Assembly: GCA_031180595.1 (NCBI GenBank)
Contig: JAPSLQ010000010.1
Span: 1 to 39,910, forward strand
Direction of reading: 5' to 3'
Source of the DNA: Isoptericola sp.
GTDB lineage: Bacteria > Actinomycetota > Actinomycetes > Actinomycetales > Cellulomonadaceae
DNA length: 39,910 nucleotides
Part shown: one piece after another, positions 1-8,473 of the stretch
Numbering within the stretch: the first letter of the stretch is position 1
How the letters are laid out: each line of letters starts with the position of its first letter
Made by a program: the position numbers and the translations under genes
Notes under the pieces: generated by a model
Told to the model about the DNA's origin: nothing
Database searches by the model: none
Seen by the model: the letters and a program-made list of their open reading frames with translations, nothing else

Positions 1-41
1 ACCCACGTGCGGGTCGACGACGCCGGTGCGACCGTGTGGCC

Positions 42-1652
42 ATGCGAGTCGCCGTCGTGGGAGCCACAGGGAACGTCGGTACCGCGCTGCTGCGCGCGCT
101 GAGCACCGAGACGCGGGTGACGTCCGTGCTCGGGCTCGCCCGGCGGCTGCCCGACCGGACGTCGGAGCCGTACAGCGACGCGGAGTGGGCGACGGTCGAC
201 CTCGCGGCGCAGGAACCCGACGAGGTCGTCGTGGAGCGGCTCGCCGCGCACTTCCGCGGTGCGGACGCCGTCGTCCACCTCGCGTGGCTCATCCAACCGA
301 ACCGGGAACGCGACCTGCTGCGGCGCGCCAACGTGGACGGCACGCGACGGGTCGCCCGCGCGGCGGCGGCCGCCGGGGTGCCGCACCTCGTGGTCGCCTC
401 GTCGGTCGGGGCCTACTCCCCCGTCGACGACGACGTCCCGCGCGGGGAGGACTGGCCGACCGACGGGATCGCCGGCTCCCACTACAGCGTCGACAAGGCC
501 GCCCAGGAGCGCGTGCTCGACGAGGTCGAGCACGAGCACCCGCAGCTCACGGTCGCCCGGATGCGGACCGCGCTGATCTTCCAGGCCGACGCCGCGCAGG
601 AGATCGTGCGGTACTTCCTCGGTCCGCTCCTGCCGACGCAGCTGCTGCGCCACGGCCGGCTGCCCCTGATGGCGGCGCCCTCGGGCGTGCGCGTGCAGGC
701 GCTGCACGCCGACGACGCGGCGGACGCCTACCGGCGGGTCGTCGTCGAGCGAGCCGGCGGCGCGTTCAACGTGGCCGCCGACGACCTGCTCCGGGGCGCC
801 GACCTGGCACGGATCGTCGACCACGGGCGGCTCCTCGAGGTCCCTCCGGCGCTCGCACGGCCGGCCCTCTCGCTGGCGTACCGCTCCCGTGCGGTCCGGA
901 CGGACCCGGGGTGGCTCGACATGGCGATGAACGTGCCGGTGCTCGACACGACCCGGGTGAAGACGCAGCTCGGATGGGAGCCTCGGCGGACCGCCGCGGG
1001 AGCGGTCGAGGAGCTGCTCGCGGGCATGGGCAAGGGCCAGGGGATGCGGTCCACCCCGATGCGCCCGGCCACGCCCCGGCCGCCGACGGTGTCGGCTATC
1101 CCGCTGCGCGGCCGGGAGTCCGCCCGGATCCCCGAGGGGATCGACCGCGGCCTGCTCGGGCTGTACCTGTCGGACCACTTCACCGGCGCGACGGCGGGGC
1201 TCGAACGGGTGGAGCGGATGGTCGCCGCCTACAGCGACACCCCGTTCCACGGTGAGCTGGCCGAGCTCGCCGAGCAGATCCGGGCCGAGCGCGAGCTCCA
1301 CCGGAGCCTGCTGGACACGCTCGGGGTCCCCCGGCGGCGGCACCGGCAGGCCGCGGCCTGGGTCGCGGAGCGCGTGGGGCGCCTCAAGCTCAACGGCCGC
1401 GTCGTCGAGCGCTCACCCCTGTCGGCGCTGCTCGAGGCCGAGCTCCTGCGGTCGGCGGTGCTCGGCAAGATCGGCGGCTGGCAGACCCTGGGCGAGCACG
1501 CCGAGGAGCTGGGTCTGGACCCCGCGCAGTTCGCCGAGCTGACCGACCTCGCGCACCGCCAGCTCGAGATGCTCGACCGGTTCCACGAGTACGTGCGCCG
1601 GCGCGCCTTCCGCGCGGGCCGTCCGCTCGGCGCGCGCGACGTCGCGTCCTGA
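42..1652 (+). CDS. NAD-dependent epimerase/dehydratase (extended SDR) fused to a helical C-terminal domain
   Basis: A 536-residue protein in two parts. Residues 1 to about 340 are an extended short-chain dehydrogenase: the nucleotide-binding GATGNVG lies at residues 7-13, the catalytic-type Y148-x3-K152 is present, and SSVGAYSP precedes it. From about residue 374 to 530 there is an alpha-helical region starting LYLSDHFTGA, rich in Glu and His, with segments such as HGELAELAEQIRAERE and HRQLEMLDRFHEY. Its pattern recalls a ferritin-like four-helix bundle; that is inference. A proline-rich linker (about 340-370) joins the parts. Plain epimerases are about 300 residues, so the tail is an addition. 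ATG at 42 is chosen because it opens the Rossmann strand directly; an in-frame GTG at 36 is the alternative. The substrate is unknown. It converges on the next gene with a 4-base gap. Confidence 0.85.
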   Translation: MRVAVVGATGNVGTALLRALSTETRVTSVLGLARRLPDRTSEPYSDAEWATVDLAAQEPDEVVVERLAAHFRGADAVVHLAWLIQPNRERDLLRRANVDGTRRVARAAAAAGVPHLVVASSVGAYSPVDDDVPRGEDWPTDGIAGSHYSVDKAAQERVLDEVEHEHPQLTVARMRTALIFQADAAQEIVRYFLGPLLPTQLLRHGRLPLMAAPSGVRVQALHADDAADAYRRVVVERAGGAFNVAADDLLRGADLARIVDHGRLLEVPPALARPALSLAYRSRAVRTDPGWLDMAMNVPVLDTTRVKTQLGWEPRRTAAGAVEELLAGMGKGQGMRSTPMRPATPRPPTVSAIPLRGRESARIPEGIDRGLLGLYLSDHFTGATAGLERVERMVAAYSDTPFHGELAELAEQIRAERELHRSLLDTLGVPRRRHRQAAAWVAERVGRLKLNGRVVERSPLSALLEAELLRSAVLGKIGGWQTLGEHAEELGLDPAQFAELTDLAHRQLEMLDRFHEYVRRRAFRAGRPLGARDVAS

Positions 1653-1656
1653 GGGG

Positions 1657-2478
1657 TCAGGAACCGCCGCCCGGCCGGTTCTCCCGGCGCGGCCCCCGCA
1701 GCGGCCTCGTCGAGAAGGCGTGCAGCGCGGCCTTGGCCCGGTCCGGCAGGAGCGAGCCCGCGGCCGCCTGCGCCCGTGCCTTGAGCGACCGCGTGACCAC
1801 CTTGCCCCTGCCCGCGAGCATCCCGGCGACGGCCTCCCTCGCGACCTTGGCCGGGTCGTCCTTGGGCCCGCGCGCGACCGGCGTCCGCTCCATCCCGCTC
1901 GCGCGGAAGAACGCGGTGTCGGTCGGCCCCGGCAGCAGCGCGGTGACGGTGAGGCCCGTGCTCGCGAGCTCGTGCCGCAAGGCCTGGGCGAACGACAGCC
2001 CGAAGGCCTTCGAGGCCGCGTACGTGGCGTAGTACGGCCCGGGCATGGTGGCGGCGACCGACGACGTCACGAGCACCCGCCCCTCGCCGCGCTCGGCCAT
2101 CGCGGGCACGATCCGCTTCGCGAGGTGCACCGTGGCGGTGACGTCGAGCGCGACGACGCGCAGGTCGTCCTCCAGGGGCGTCTCGAGGAAGGGGCCACCG
2201 TTGGCCACGCCCGCGTTGAGCACGAGCACGTCGACCGGACGGCCCACCCCGTGGACCGCCTCGACCAGCGTCTCGAGCCCCTCCTGGGTCGTCAGGTCGG
2301 CACGCACCGCGTCGACGCGGGCGCCCGTGAGCGACAGCTCGCGCGCCGCCGCGTCGAGGCGGTCGTCCTCGGCCGTCACGAGGAGGTCGAAGCCGTGGTC
2401 GACGAGCTCGCGGGCGATCTCGAGGCCGATGCCGCTCGACGCCCCGGTGACGACGGCGATCCGGTTGGGGTCGGTCAT
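1657..2478 (-). CDS. Short-chain dehydrogenase/reductase (classical SDR)
   Basis: A 273-residue classical SDR oxidoreductase. TGASSGIG at residues 11-18 binds the cofactor, NAG follows strand 4, TSSVAA supplies the catalytic serine, and Y153-A-A-S-K157 is the active-site pair. An acidic residue pair (EDD) after the second strand suggests a preference for NAD over NADP, though weakly. The C-terminus is Arg/Pro-rich and about 25 residues longer than the minimal fold. The start ATG lies 6 bases after a TACCGT box, so the mRNA is probably leaderless. The substrate cannot be told from sequence; such proteins are often annotated as SDR family NAD(P)-dependent oxidoreductases. It stands alone, divergent from the pfkB kinase gene. 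Confidence 0.88.
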   Translation of the reverse strand: MTDPNRIAVVTGASSGIGLEIARELVDHGFDLLVTAEDDRLDAAARELSLTGARVDAVRADLTTQEGLETLVEAVHGVGRPVDVLVLNAGVANGGPFLETPLEDDLRVVALDVTATVHLAKRIVPAMAERGEGRVLVTSSVAATMPGPYYATYAASKAFGLSFAQALRHELASTGLTVTALLPGPTDTAFFRASGMERTPVARGPKDDPAKVAREAVAGMLAGRGKVVTRSLKARAQAAAGSLLPDRAKAALHAFSTRPLRGPRRENRPGGGS

Positions 2479-2484
2479 GGTCCG

Positions 2485-2490
2485 ACGGTA
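2485..2490 (-). promoter_or_regulatory. -10 box of a probably leaderless promoter for the SDR gene
   Basis: On the minus strand TACCGT is followed by 6 bases and then the ATG at 2478. This places the transcription start on or next to the start codon. No Shine-Dalgarno sequence is visible and no clear -35 was found. Confidence 0.45.
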
Positions 2491-2563
2491 GGCACGGTCC
2501 GCGGCACCGGCACGCGGCCGGCACGCGGACGCCCCGCGCCGGGCGGGCGGGGCGGAACCCGCC

Positions 2564-2569
2564 TACTGT
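2564..2569 (+). promoter_or_regulatory. -10 box of a probably leaderless promoter for the pfkB kinase gene
   Basis: TACTGT ends 7 bases before the ATG at 2577, the spacing of leaderless actinobacterial transcripts. There is no purine-rich ribosome-binding site. No good -35 hexamer is seen in the GC-rich upstream DNA. Confidence 0.5.
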
Positions 2570-2576
2570 CCTCACC

Positions 2577-3512
2577 ATGAACGCGGACCGTACGCCCGCC
2601 CTGTGCGTCGTGGCCCCCGAACCCCTCCTCACCGTCGAGATCGAGGCCGACCGCGTCGAGGGGGCGCCCGAGGTCCACGTGCACCCGGGCGGCCAGGGCC
2701 TGTGGGTGGCGAAGATGGCCGAGTCGCTCGGCGCGCGCGTCGTCGTGTGCGGTCCGTTCGGGGGCGAGACGGGCGCTCTGACGGCCCACCTGGCCCGCAC
2801 CGAGGACCTCGAGCTGCGACCCACGACGCACGGTGGCGGCGGCGCGATGGTGCAGGACCGGCGCTCGGGCGAGGCCACGGAGATCGCCACGATGCCGCCC
2901 GAGCCCCTCGACCGCCACGCGCTCGACGACCTGTACACCACGGCCCTGGTGACCGCGCTCGACGCCGAGGTGTGCGTGCTGACCGGCACGCAGTTCGACC
3001 TCGGGGTGCCGCCGGACTTCTACGGCCGTCTCGCCCGGGACCTCGCCGCCTCGGGGTGCCTGGTCGTGGCGGACCTGTCCGGCGAGGCCGCCGCCGCGGT
3101 CGCGCGCGAGTCGGCCACGGCGCTCAAGATCAGCCACGAGGAGATGGTCGACTCCGGGTTCGCGCAGGAGGCGTCCGTGCCCGAGCTGCGGCGCGCCGCC
3201 GAGAAGATGATCGAGGCGGGACCCGGGGCCGTCGTCGTCTCCCGTGCCGACGAGCCAACCCTGCTGGTGACTGCCGACCGCTCCTACACCGTGACGACGC
3301 CGCCGATCACCACGGTGTTCCACCGCGGCGCCGGCGACTCGATGACGGCGGGGATCGCCGTCGGGCTCGGACGCGGCCTGGAGCTGCCCGACGCGGTGAG
3401 CCTCGGTGCCGCCGCCGGCGCGCTCAACGTGGCGCGCCACGGCCTCGGCACGGGGCGGCGCGACCAGATCGAGAGCTTCGCTCGACGGGTCTGCGTGGAG
3501 ACGGTGGACTGA
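2577..3512 (+). CDS. PfkB-family carbohydrate kinase, 1-phosphofructokinase-like
   Basis: A 311-residue ribokinase/PfkB-fold sugar kinase that should transfer phosphate from ATP to a sugar or sugar phosphate in the cytoplasm. The N-terminal substrate/Mg region HPGGQGLWVAKMAESLGA resembles the GGKGxNVA signature of 1-phosphofructokinases, and the C-terminal anion-hole motif G251-A-G-D254-S carries the catalytic aspartate. Length is usual for the family. The substrate is not certain: the lysine of GGKG is replaced by Gln here, so fructose-1-phosphate specificity should not be assumed. No PTS gene is adjacent. It heads a likely operon with surE (13-base gap containing a strong GAGGAGGA site) and the PAC2 gene. 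Confidence 0.85.
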   Translation: MNADRTPALCVVAPEPLLTVEIEADRVEGAPEVHVHPGGQGLWVAKMAESLGARVVVCGPFGGETGALTAHLARTEDLELRPTTHGGGGAMVQDRRSGEATEIATMPPEPLDRHALDDLYTTALVTALDAEVCVLTGTQFDLGVPPDFYGRLARDLAASGCLVVADLSGEAAAAVARESATALKISHEEMVDSGFAQEASVPELRRAAEKMIEAGPGAVVVSRADEPTLLVTADRSYTVTTPPITTVFHRGAGDSMTAGIAVGLGRGLELPDAVSLGAAAGALNVARHGLGTGRRDQIESFARRVCVETVD

Positions 3513-3525
3513 GAGGAGGAGGACC

Positions 3526-4302
3526 ATGCTCGCGCTGGTGACCAACGACGACGGGATCGACTCCCCAGGTCTGGGCGCCCTGGCCCGGGTGGCGGCGCGC
3601 GCGGGATACGACGTGCTCGTCGCCGCCCCGCGCGAGGAGTCGTCCGGCGCCTCGGCGGCCCTGCACGGCGCCGAGCTCGACGGCCGGCTCCTCGTCGAGC
3701 CGCGCGAGGCGCCGGGGCTGCCCGACGGCGCCCGATCGCTCGCCGTGGCCGCCGACCCGGCCCTGATCGCCTTCGTCGCCGCGTACGGAGCGTTCGGACC
3801 CAGGCCCGACCTGCTGCTCTCCGGAGCGAACCGCGGTCCCAACGTGGGCAACGCGATCCTGCACTCCGGCACGGTCGGCGCCGCGTTCACGGCGACCGCG
3901 CTCGGCATGCGGTCGCTCGCGGTGTCGGTCGACGCGGAGGACCCGCAGCACTGGGAGACGGTCGAGCAGGTGGCCGCGCACGCCCTGGCGTGGGTGTCGC
4001 GCACCGAGCTCGGACGGCGCACGCTCAACGTCAACGTGCCGGACCTCCCGCCCGGAGAGCTGCGCGGCCTGCGGCAGGCTCCGCTGGCCTCCTTCGGTGC
4101 CGTGCACGCCCGCGTCGCGGAGCCGGAGGACGACGACACGGCCCTCGTGCTGCGCTACGAGGGCACCGAGCGCTCCACGGAGCCGGAGTCCGACGCCGGC
4201 CTGCTCGCGCGTGGCTGGGCGACCGCGACGCTGCTCCTGGCCCCGTACGCGGACGCGTCGGTCGAGGTCCCCGGGCTCGATGGCAATACGCTGGAGCGAT
4301 GA
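3526..4302 (+). CDS. surE: 5'/3'-nucleotidase SurE
   Basis: A 258-residue metal-dependent nucleotidase that removes phosphate from nucleoside monophosphates. The N-terminus LVTNDDGIDSPGL is the SurE signature; D8-D9 are metal ligands, and SGANRGPNVG near residue 103 with HSGTVGAA completes the active site. The family is usually 245-265 residues, so this is full length. The ATG at 3526 is preceded by the very good ribosome site GAGGAGGA; longer in-frame starts inside the kinase gene are rejected. Its stop overlaps the start of the PAC2 gene (ATGA), so translation is probably coupled. Confidence 0.93.
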   Translation: MLALVTNDDGIDSPGLGALARVAARAGYDVLVAAPREESSGASAALHGAELDGRLLVEPREAPGLPDGARSLAVAADPALIAFVAAYGAFGPRPDLLLSGANRGPNVGNAILHSGTVGAAFTATALGMRSLAVSVDAEDPQHWETVEQVAAHALAWVSRTELGRRTLNVNVPDLPPGELRGLRQAPLASFGAVHARVAEPEDDDTALVLRYEGTERSTEPESDAGLLARGWATATLLLAPYADASVEVPGLDGNTLER

Positions 4303-5228
4303 GCACTCCGGACCGCGAGCAGCCCGCGCCCGACCGTCCCGTCGTCGACCATCTCGAGGCGCCGACCGGACGCCACGCGGCGCGGACCACCGTGATGATC
4401 GCGGCGTTCGAGGGCTGGAACGACGCCGGAGGCGCCGCCACGTCGGCGCTCGAGCACCTCGAGGAGGTGTGGGACGCGGAGCAGGTCCGCGAGCTCGACC
4501 CCGAGGAGTACCACGACTTCCAGGTGAACCGACCCATGGTGACGGCGACCGCCGACGGCCGCCGGGTCATCGAGTGGCCGACCACGCGCGTGACGGTCGC
4601 GCACCTGCCCGACCGGACGGTCGTGCTGGTGCACGGCATCGAGCCGTCGTTCCGGTGGCGCTCGTACTGCGCCGAGCTGCTCGACGTCGCGGCCGAGCTC
4701 GAGGTGCGCACCGTCGTCACGCTCGGCGCGCTCCTGGCCGACGTGCCGCACACGCGCCCGATCCCCATGACGGCGACGTCCGAGAGCGCGGGACTGCAGG
4801 CCGTGCTCGACGTCGAGCCCAGCACCTACGAGGGGCCGACGGGCATCGTGGGCGTGCTGCAGCACGAGGCCGCGGCCCGCGGCTTCCAGTCCGTGTCGCT
4901 GTGGGCGGCGGTGCCCCACTACGTCGCGAACCCGCCGTCGCCCAAGGCCACGCTCGCGATCCTCACGCGCGTCGAGGAGCTGCTCGGCGAGCCGGTCCCG
5001 CTCGGCGACCTGCCTGAGGACGCCGAGGCGTGGCAGCACGGCGTCGACGAGCTCGCCTCGGAGGACGCCGAGATCTCCGAGTACGTCCAGCAGCTCGAGC
5101 AGGCCAAGGACACCGTCGACCTGCCGGAGGCGTCCGGCGAGGCCATCGCGCGCGAGTTCGAGCGCTACCTGCGGCGCCGGGACACCGGACCGGGCGGCAA
5201 GGACACCGGCGGCCCGGAGCGCACCTAG
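4299..5228 (+). CDS. PAC2-family protein
   Basis: A 309-residue PAC2 protein, the family named after a eukaryotic proteasome-assembly chaperone. The opening MIAAFEGWNDAGGAATSALEHLEEVW near residue 33 and the central VVTLGALLADVPHTRP and YEGPTGIVGVLQHEA are typical of actinobacterial members. Its biochemical role is not established in bacteria; a link to proteasome assembly is inference from homology. The C-terminal 50 residues are Glu-rich and likely helical. It begins inside the last codon of surE (ATGA overlap), and its stop lies 12 bases from the stop of the convergent mshC, so the two 3' ends share almost no spacer. Confidence 0.9.
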   Translation: MSTPDREQPAPDRPVVDHLEAPTGRHAARTTVMIAAFEGWNDAGGAATSALEHLEEVWDAEQVRELDPEEYHDFQVNRPMVTATADGRRVIEWPTTRVTVAHLPDRTVVLVHGIEPSFRWRSYCAELLDVAAELEVRTVVTLGALLADVPHTRPIPMTATSESAGLQAVLDVEPSTYEGPTGIVGVLQHEAAARGFQSVSLWAAVPHYVANPPSPKATLAILTRVEELLGEPVPLGDLPEDAEAWQHGVDELASEDAEISEYVQQLEQAKDTVDLPEASGEAIAREFERYLRRRDTGPGGKDTGGPERT

Positions 5229-5240
5229 GACCGGGCTCGG

Positions 5241-6521
5241 CTAGAGCCGGACGCCCAGCAGCGCGTCGATCGTGCGGGCGACCACGCCCGGCGCACCCTC
5301 GTCGTCGCCGCTCGTGTCGCGGGCCGGGTCGAGGGACCGCTCGGCCCACGCGTCGACCGCGGCGAGCGCCGCGGGCGCGTCGAGGTCGTCGGCGAGCGCC
5401 GCACGCACCGCCGCGAGCGTCGCGCCCGCGTCCGGCCCGCCGTTGCCGGACACCGCCGCGCGCCACCGCTCGAGACGCGCGGCACCGGCCGCCAGGTCGG
5501 CGTCGGTCCACTCCCACTCGGCACGGTAGTGGTGCGCGAGCAGCGCCAGGCGGATCGCCATGGGGTCGACGCCGGCCGCGCGCAGCGCCGAGACGAACAC
5601 GAGGTTGCCCCGCGACTTGCTCATCTTCTCGCCCTCGTAGGCGACGAGGCCCGCATGCATGTGCACGCGTGCGCCCCCGTCGCCGAGCAGGCGGTCGTGC
5701 GACGTCGACATCTCGTGGTGCGGGAACAGCAGGTCCGCTCCCCCGCCCTGCAGGTCGAACGGCAGGCCGAGGCCGTCGCGCGCGATCACCGCGCACTCGA
5801 CGTGCCAGCCGGGCCTGCCCGTCCCGAGGCTCGCGCCGTCCCACGCCGGCTCGCCCGGGCGCTCCCGGCGCCACAGCAGCGGGTCGAGCGGGCTCTTCTT
5901 TCCCTCGCGCTGCGGGTCGCCGCCCCGCTCGGCGAACAGCGCCGTCATGGTCTCGTGGTCCAGGCGGGCGACCGAGCCGAACTCCGGGTCGGCCGTCAGG
6001 TCCGCGTACACGTCGCCCAGGTGGGGGTCCGAGCCCCCTGCACCCGGCTCGACCGGCACGCGGTACGCCGCTCCGTCGGCGAGCAGGCGCTCGACCGCCT
6101 CGACGACGGCGGGCACCGACTCGACGGCTCCCGTCCACGTGGCGGGCGGGACGACGCCGAGCGCGGTCATGTCCTCCCGGTACAGGGCGATCTGCTCCTC
6201 CGCGAGGTCGCGCCAGTCCACGCCCGTGGCTGCCGCGCGCTCGAGGAGCGGGTCGTCGACGTCGGTCACGTTGGAGACGAACGTCACGTCCTTGCCGGCG
6301 TCGATCCAGGCCCGGTGCAGCAGGTCGAACGCGACGTACGTGGCCGCGTGCCCGATGTGCGTCGCGTCGTAGGGCGTGATGCCGCAGACGTAGAAGCGCG
6401 CCGTGGTGCCCGCCGCGGGCTCGACGAGCTCGCCCGTCGTGCTGTCGTGCACCCGGATCGGCGGGTGCGGCTCGACGGGGCGCGGCAGCGCGGGGATCTG
6501 CGGGGTGGGCCAGGATCGCAC
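5241..6521 (-). CDS. mshC: L-cysteine:1D-myo-inositol 2-amino-2-deoxy-alpha-D-glucopyranoside ligase MshC
   Basis: A 426-residue ligase for the ATP-dependent joining of cysteine to GlcN-inositol, the third enzymatic step of mycothiol synthesis. It has the class I cysteinyl-tRNA synthetase fold: [16 protein letters not shown] near residues 45-60 gives the zinc cysteine and HIGH motif, and KMSKSRGN near residue 300 is the ATP-binding KMSKS loop. It lacks the C-terminal anticodon domain of a true CysRS and matches the usual MshC length of about 410-430, which separates the two. The opening [11 protein letters not shown] is also typical of MshC. The GTG start at 6521 sits 6 bases after TAGCCT. 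Its presence shows that the host makes mycothiol. Confidence 0.95.
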   Translation of the reverse strand: MRSWPTPQIPALPRPVEPHPPIRVHDSTTGELVEPAAGTTARFYVCGITPYDATHIGHAATYVAFDLLHRAWIDAGKDVTFVSNVTDVDDPLLERAAATGVDWRDLAEEQIALYREDMTALGVVPPATWTGAVESVPAVVEAVERLLADGAAYRVPVEPGAGGSDPHLGDVYADLTADPEFGSVARLDHETMTALFAERGGDPQREGKKSPLDPLLWRRERPGEPAWDGASLGTGRPGWHVECAVIARDGLGLPFDLQGGGADLLFPHHEMSTSHDRLLGDGGARVHMHAGLVAYEGEKMSKSRGNLVFVSALRAAGVDPMAIRLALLAHHYRAEWEWTDADLAAGAARLERWRAAVSGNGGPDAGATLAAVRAALADDLDAPAALAAVDAWAERSLDPARDTSGDDEGAPGVVARTIDALLGVRL

Positions 6522-6527
6522 GCGCCC

Positions 6528-6533
6528 AGGCTA
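6528..6533 (-). promoter_or_regulatory. -10 box of a probably leaderless promoter for mshC
   Basis: TAGCCT on the minus strand, then 6 bases, then the GTG start at 6521. There is no ribosome-binding site, which supports leaderless translation and this start codon. Confidence 0.5.
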
Positions 6534-6550
6534 CCGGCCGGGGGGAGCGC

Positions 6551-7423
6551 TCAGACCGTGTGCCCGCCGGTCGGCGTGAGCACTCCGGTGAGCAGGAGCA
6601 CCACGACGAGCGCCGCCAGCCCGAGCCGGTAGTACACGAACGGCCGGTAGGAGTACGTCGAGACGATCTTGAGGAAGCCGATGATCACGACGTAGCCGAC
6701 GGCGAACGCGACGAGCGTCGCCAGGAGCGTCGCGAGGGCGCCGGGCGACCCCGGCGCCGGGTCGCCCGCGAGCGCCTTGCCGAGCTGGTAGAAGCCGGAG
6801 CCCAGCACCGCCGGGATCGCGAGCAGGAACGAGTAGTCCGCGGCGGCCTTGCGCGTGAATCCCATGAAGAGGCCCGCGGTGATCGTGCCGCCCGAGCGGG
6901 AGACGCCCGGGACGAGCGCGAGCGCCTGGGCCAGCCCGAAGTACACGGCCCGCCGGGGCGTGAGCTCGTCGAGCCGCCGCGCCCGGGCACCGACGCGGTC
7001 GGCCACCCACAGCAGGAGGCCGAATCCGGCGAGCATCGTGACGGTGATCCACAGGTTGCGCAGCGACGTCTCGATCGCGTCCTGGAACAGCAGGCCGAGC
7101 ACGACGATCGGGAGCGAGCCCAGCGCGATGTACCAGGCCATGCGGGCGTCCGGGTCGTGCGCGCCGAAGCGCGCGGCCCGGTCCTTGCCGTGGTCGCCGC
7201 GCAGGGCCTTGAACCACGCGACGCAGATGTCGCGGATCTTGCGGCGGTAGTACAGCAGCACCGCCGCCTCGGTCCCGATCTGCGTGATCGCGGTGAAGGT
7301 CGCCCCCGGGTCGACCCCTCCCATGAGCTCGCCGACGATGCGCAGGTGCGCGCTCGAGGAGATCGGGAGGAACTCGGTCAGGCCCTGGACCAGGCCCAGG
7401 AGGATGGCTTCCCACGCGTTCAC
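6551..7423 (-). CDS. uppP: Undecaprenyl-diphosphatase UppP/BacA
   Basis: A 290-residue integral membrane phosphatase that dephosphorylates undecaprenyl pyrophosphate, recycling the lipid carrier for peptidoglycan and other wall polymers. The first signature [14 protein letters not shown] (residues 14-27, with E17 and H26) and the second [10 protein letters not shown] near residue 173 are both complete. About seven to eight hydrophobic segments are visible. It starts with GTG at 7423; a TAGTGT box lies 8 bases upstream and no ribosome site is seen. A 29-base gap separates it from the mshC start downstream, so some co-transcription is possible, although mshC has its own -10 box. Confidence 0.95.
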   Translation of the reverse strand: MNAWEAILLGLVQGLTEFLPISSSAHLRIVGELMGGVDPGATFTAITQIGTEAAVLLYYRRKIRDICVAWFKALRGDHGKDRAARFGAHDPDARMAWYIALGSLPIVVLGLLFQDAIETSLRNLWITVTMLAGFGLLLWVADRVGARARRLDELTPRRAVYFGLAQALALVPGVSRSGGTITAGLFMGFTRKAAADYSFLLAIPAVLGSGFYQLGKALAGDPAPGSPGALATLLATLVAFAVGYVVIIGFLKIVSTYSYRPFVYYRLGLAALVVVLLLTGVLTPTGGHTV

Positions 7424-7431
7424 GTGCGGTC

Positions 7432-7437
7432 ACACTA
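7432..7437 (-). promoter_or_regulatory. -10 box for uppP, near-leaderless
   Basis: TAGTGT on the minus strand lies 8 bases before the GTG at 7423, giving at most a base or two of untranslated leader. Confidence 0.4.
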
Positions 7438-7481
7438 CCGGTCCCCGGCGCGTGCCCCGCCCGGCGCGCGGTCCCCGCCGG

Positions 7482-7487
7482 TAACCT
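7482..7487 (+). promoter_or_regulatory. -10 box of a probably leaderless promoter for the aldo/keto reductase
   Basis: TAACCT ends 7 bases before the ATG at 7495. No ribosome-binding site is visible. It stands back to back with the uppP promoter in a 71-base gap. Confidence 0.5.
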
Positions 7488-7494
7488 GCCCGGC

Positions 7495-8463
7495 ATGGAG
7501 CGTCGTCAGGTGGGTCGGTCAGGGTTGCGCGTGTCCGCGCTGGGCCTGGGCACGATGACGTGGGGACGCGACACCGACGCGCTCGACGCCGGCGAGCAGC
7601 TGCGCGACTTCCTCGACGCCGGCGGGACGCTCGTCGACACCGCGGCGACGTACGGCGACGGTGACGCCGAGCGCCTCGTCGGCGAGCTGCTCGGCGGCAA
7701 GGTCGGCCGTGACGAGATCGTCCTGTGCACCAAGGGCGGCGTGCGCGCCGGGCCGGACGGCACCGTGGCGGACGCCTCGCGCGGGGGTCTGCTCGCCGAC
7801 CTGGACGCCTCGCTCGCGCGCCTCGGCACCGACCACGTCGACCTCTTCCTCGTGGCGTGCCCCGACCCCGCGACGCCGCTCGACGAGACCGTGAGCGCCC
7901 TGCGCCTCGCCGTGACCTCCGGGCGGGCGCGCTACGTCGGTCTGTCGAACCACCCGGCGTGGGCGGCCGCACGCGCGGCGACGCTGCTCGAGGCCGGCGA
8001 CGGCGTCGGCCTGGCCGCCGTCGAGCTCGAGTACTCGCTCCTGCAGCGCGGCGTCGAGCGCGACGTCGTCCCGGCCGCGGCGGCCCTGGGCATGGGGCTG
8101 CTCGCGTGGTCGCCGCTGGGGCGCGGCGTCCTGACGGGCAAGTACCGGCGGGCCCTGCCTGCGGACTCGCGCGCGGCCTCGCCGCACCTCGCCGGGTTCG
8201 TCGACCCGTACCTCGACGACGCGTCGTCCGCGGTCGTCGAGGCGCTCGCGATCGCCGCCGACGGCCTGGGTCGCGCCCCCCTCGAGGTCGCCCTCGCGTG
8301 GCTGCTCGCGCGCGAGACGGTCGCCGCGGCGATCGTGGGTGCCCGCACGCCGGCCCAGCTGCGCACGTCGCTGGCCGCGGCCGACCTGGGCCTGCCGGCC
8401 GAGGTGCACGCCGCGCTCGACGACGTCTCCGCCGTCGACGTGGGCTACCCGGAGCGCTGGTAG
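7495..8463 (+). CDS. Aldo/keto reductase
   Basis: A 322-residue NADPH-dependent (beta/alpha)8-barrel reductase of aldehydes and ketones. The full catalytic tetrad can be placed: D48, Y53, K80 and H114 (in GTDHVDLF). The later YVGLSNHP and LLAWSPLGRGVLTGKY segments match the family's substrate and cofactor loops, and AIVGARTPAQL near the C-terminus binds the cofactor phosphate. The length is ordinary. The physiological substrate is unknown. It is a single-gene unit, converging on the acidic small protein with a 10-base gap. Confidence 0.92.
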   Translation: MERRQVGRSGLRVSALGLGTMTWGRDTDALDAGEQLRDFLDAGGTLVDTAATYGDGDAERLVGELLGGKVGRDEIVLCTKGGVRAGPDGTVADASRGGLLADLDASLARLGTDHVDLFLVACPDPATPLDETVSALRLAVTSGRARYVGLSNHPAWAAARAATLLEAGDGVGLAAVELEYSLLQRGVERDVVPAAAALGMGLLAWSPLGRGVLTGKYRRALPADSRAASPHLAGFVDPYLDDASSAVVEALAIAADGLGRAPLEVALAWLLARETVAAAIVGARTPAQLRTSLAAADLGLPAEVHAALDDVSAVDVGYPERW

Positions 8464-8473
8464 TCCCGACCGG

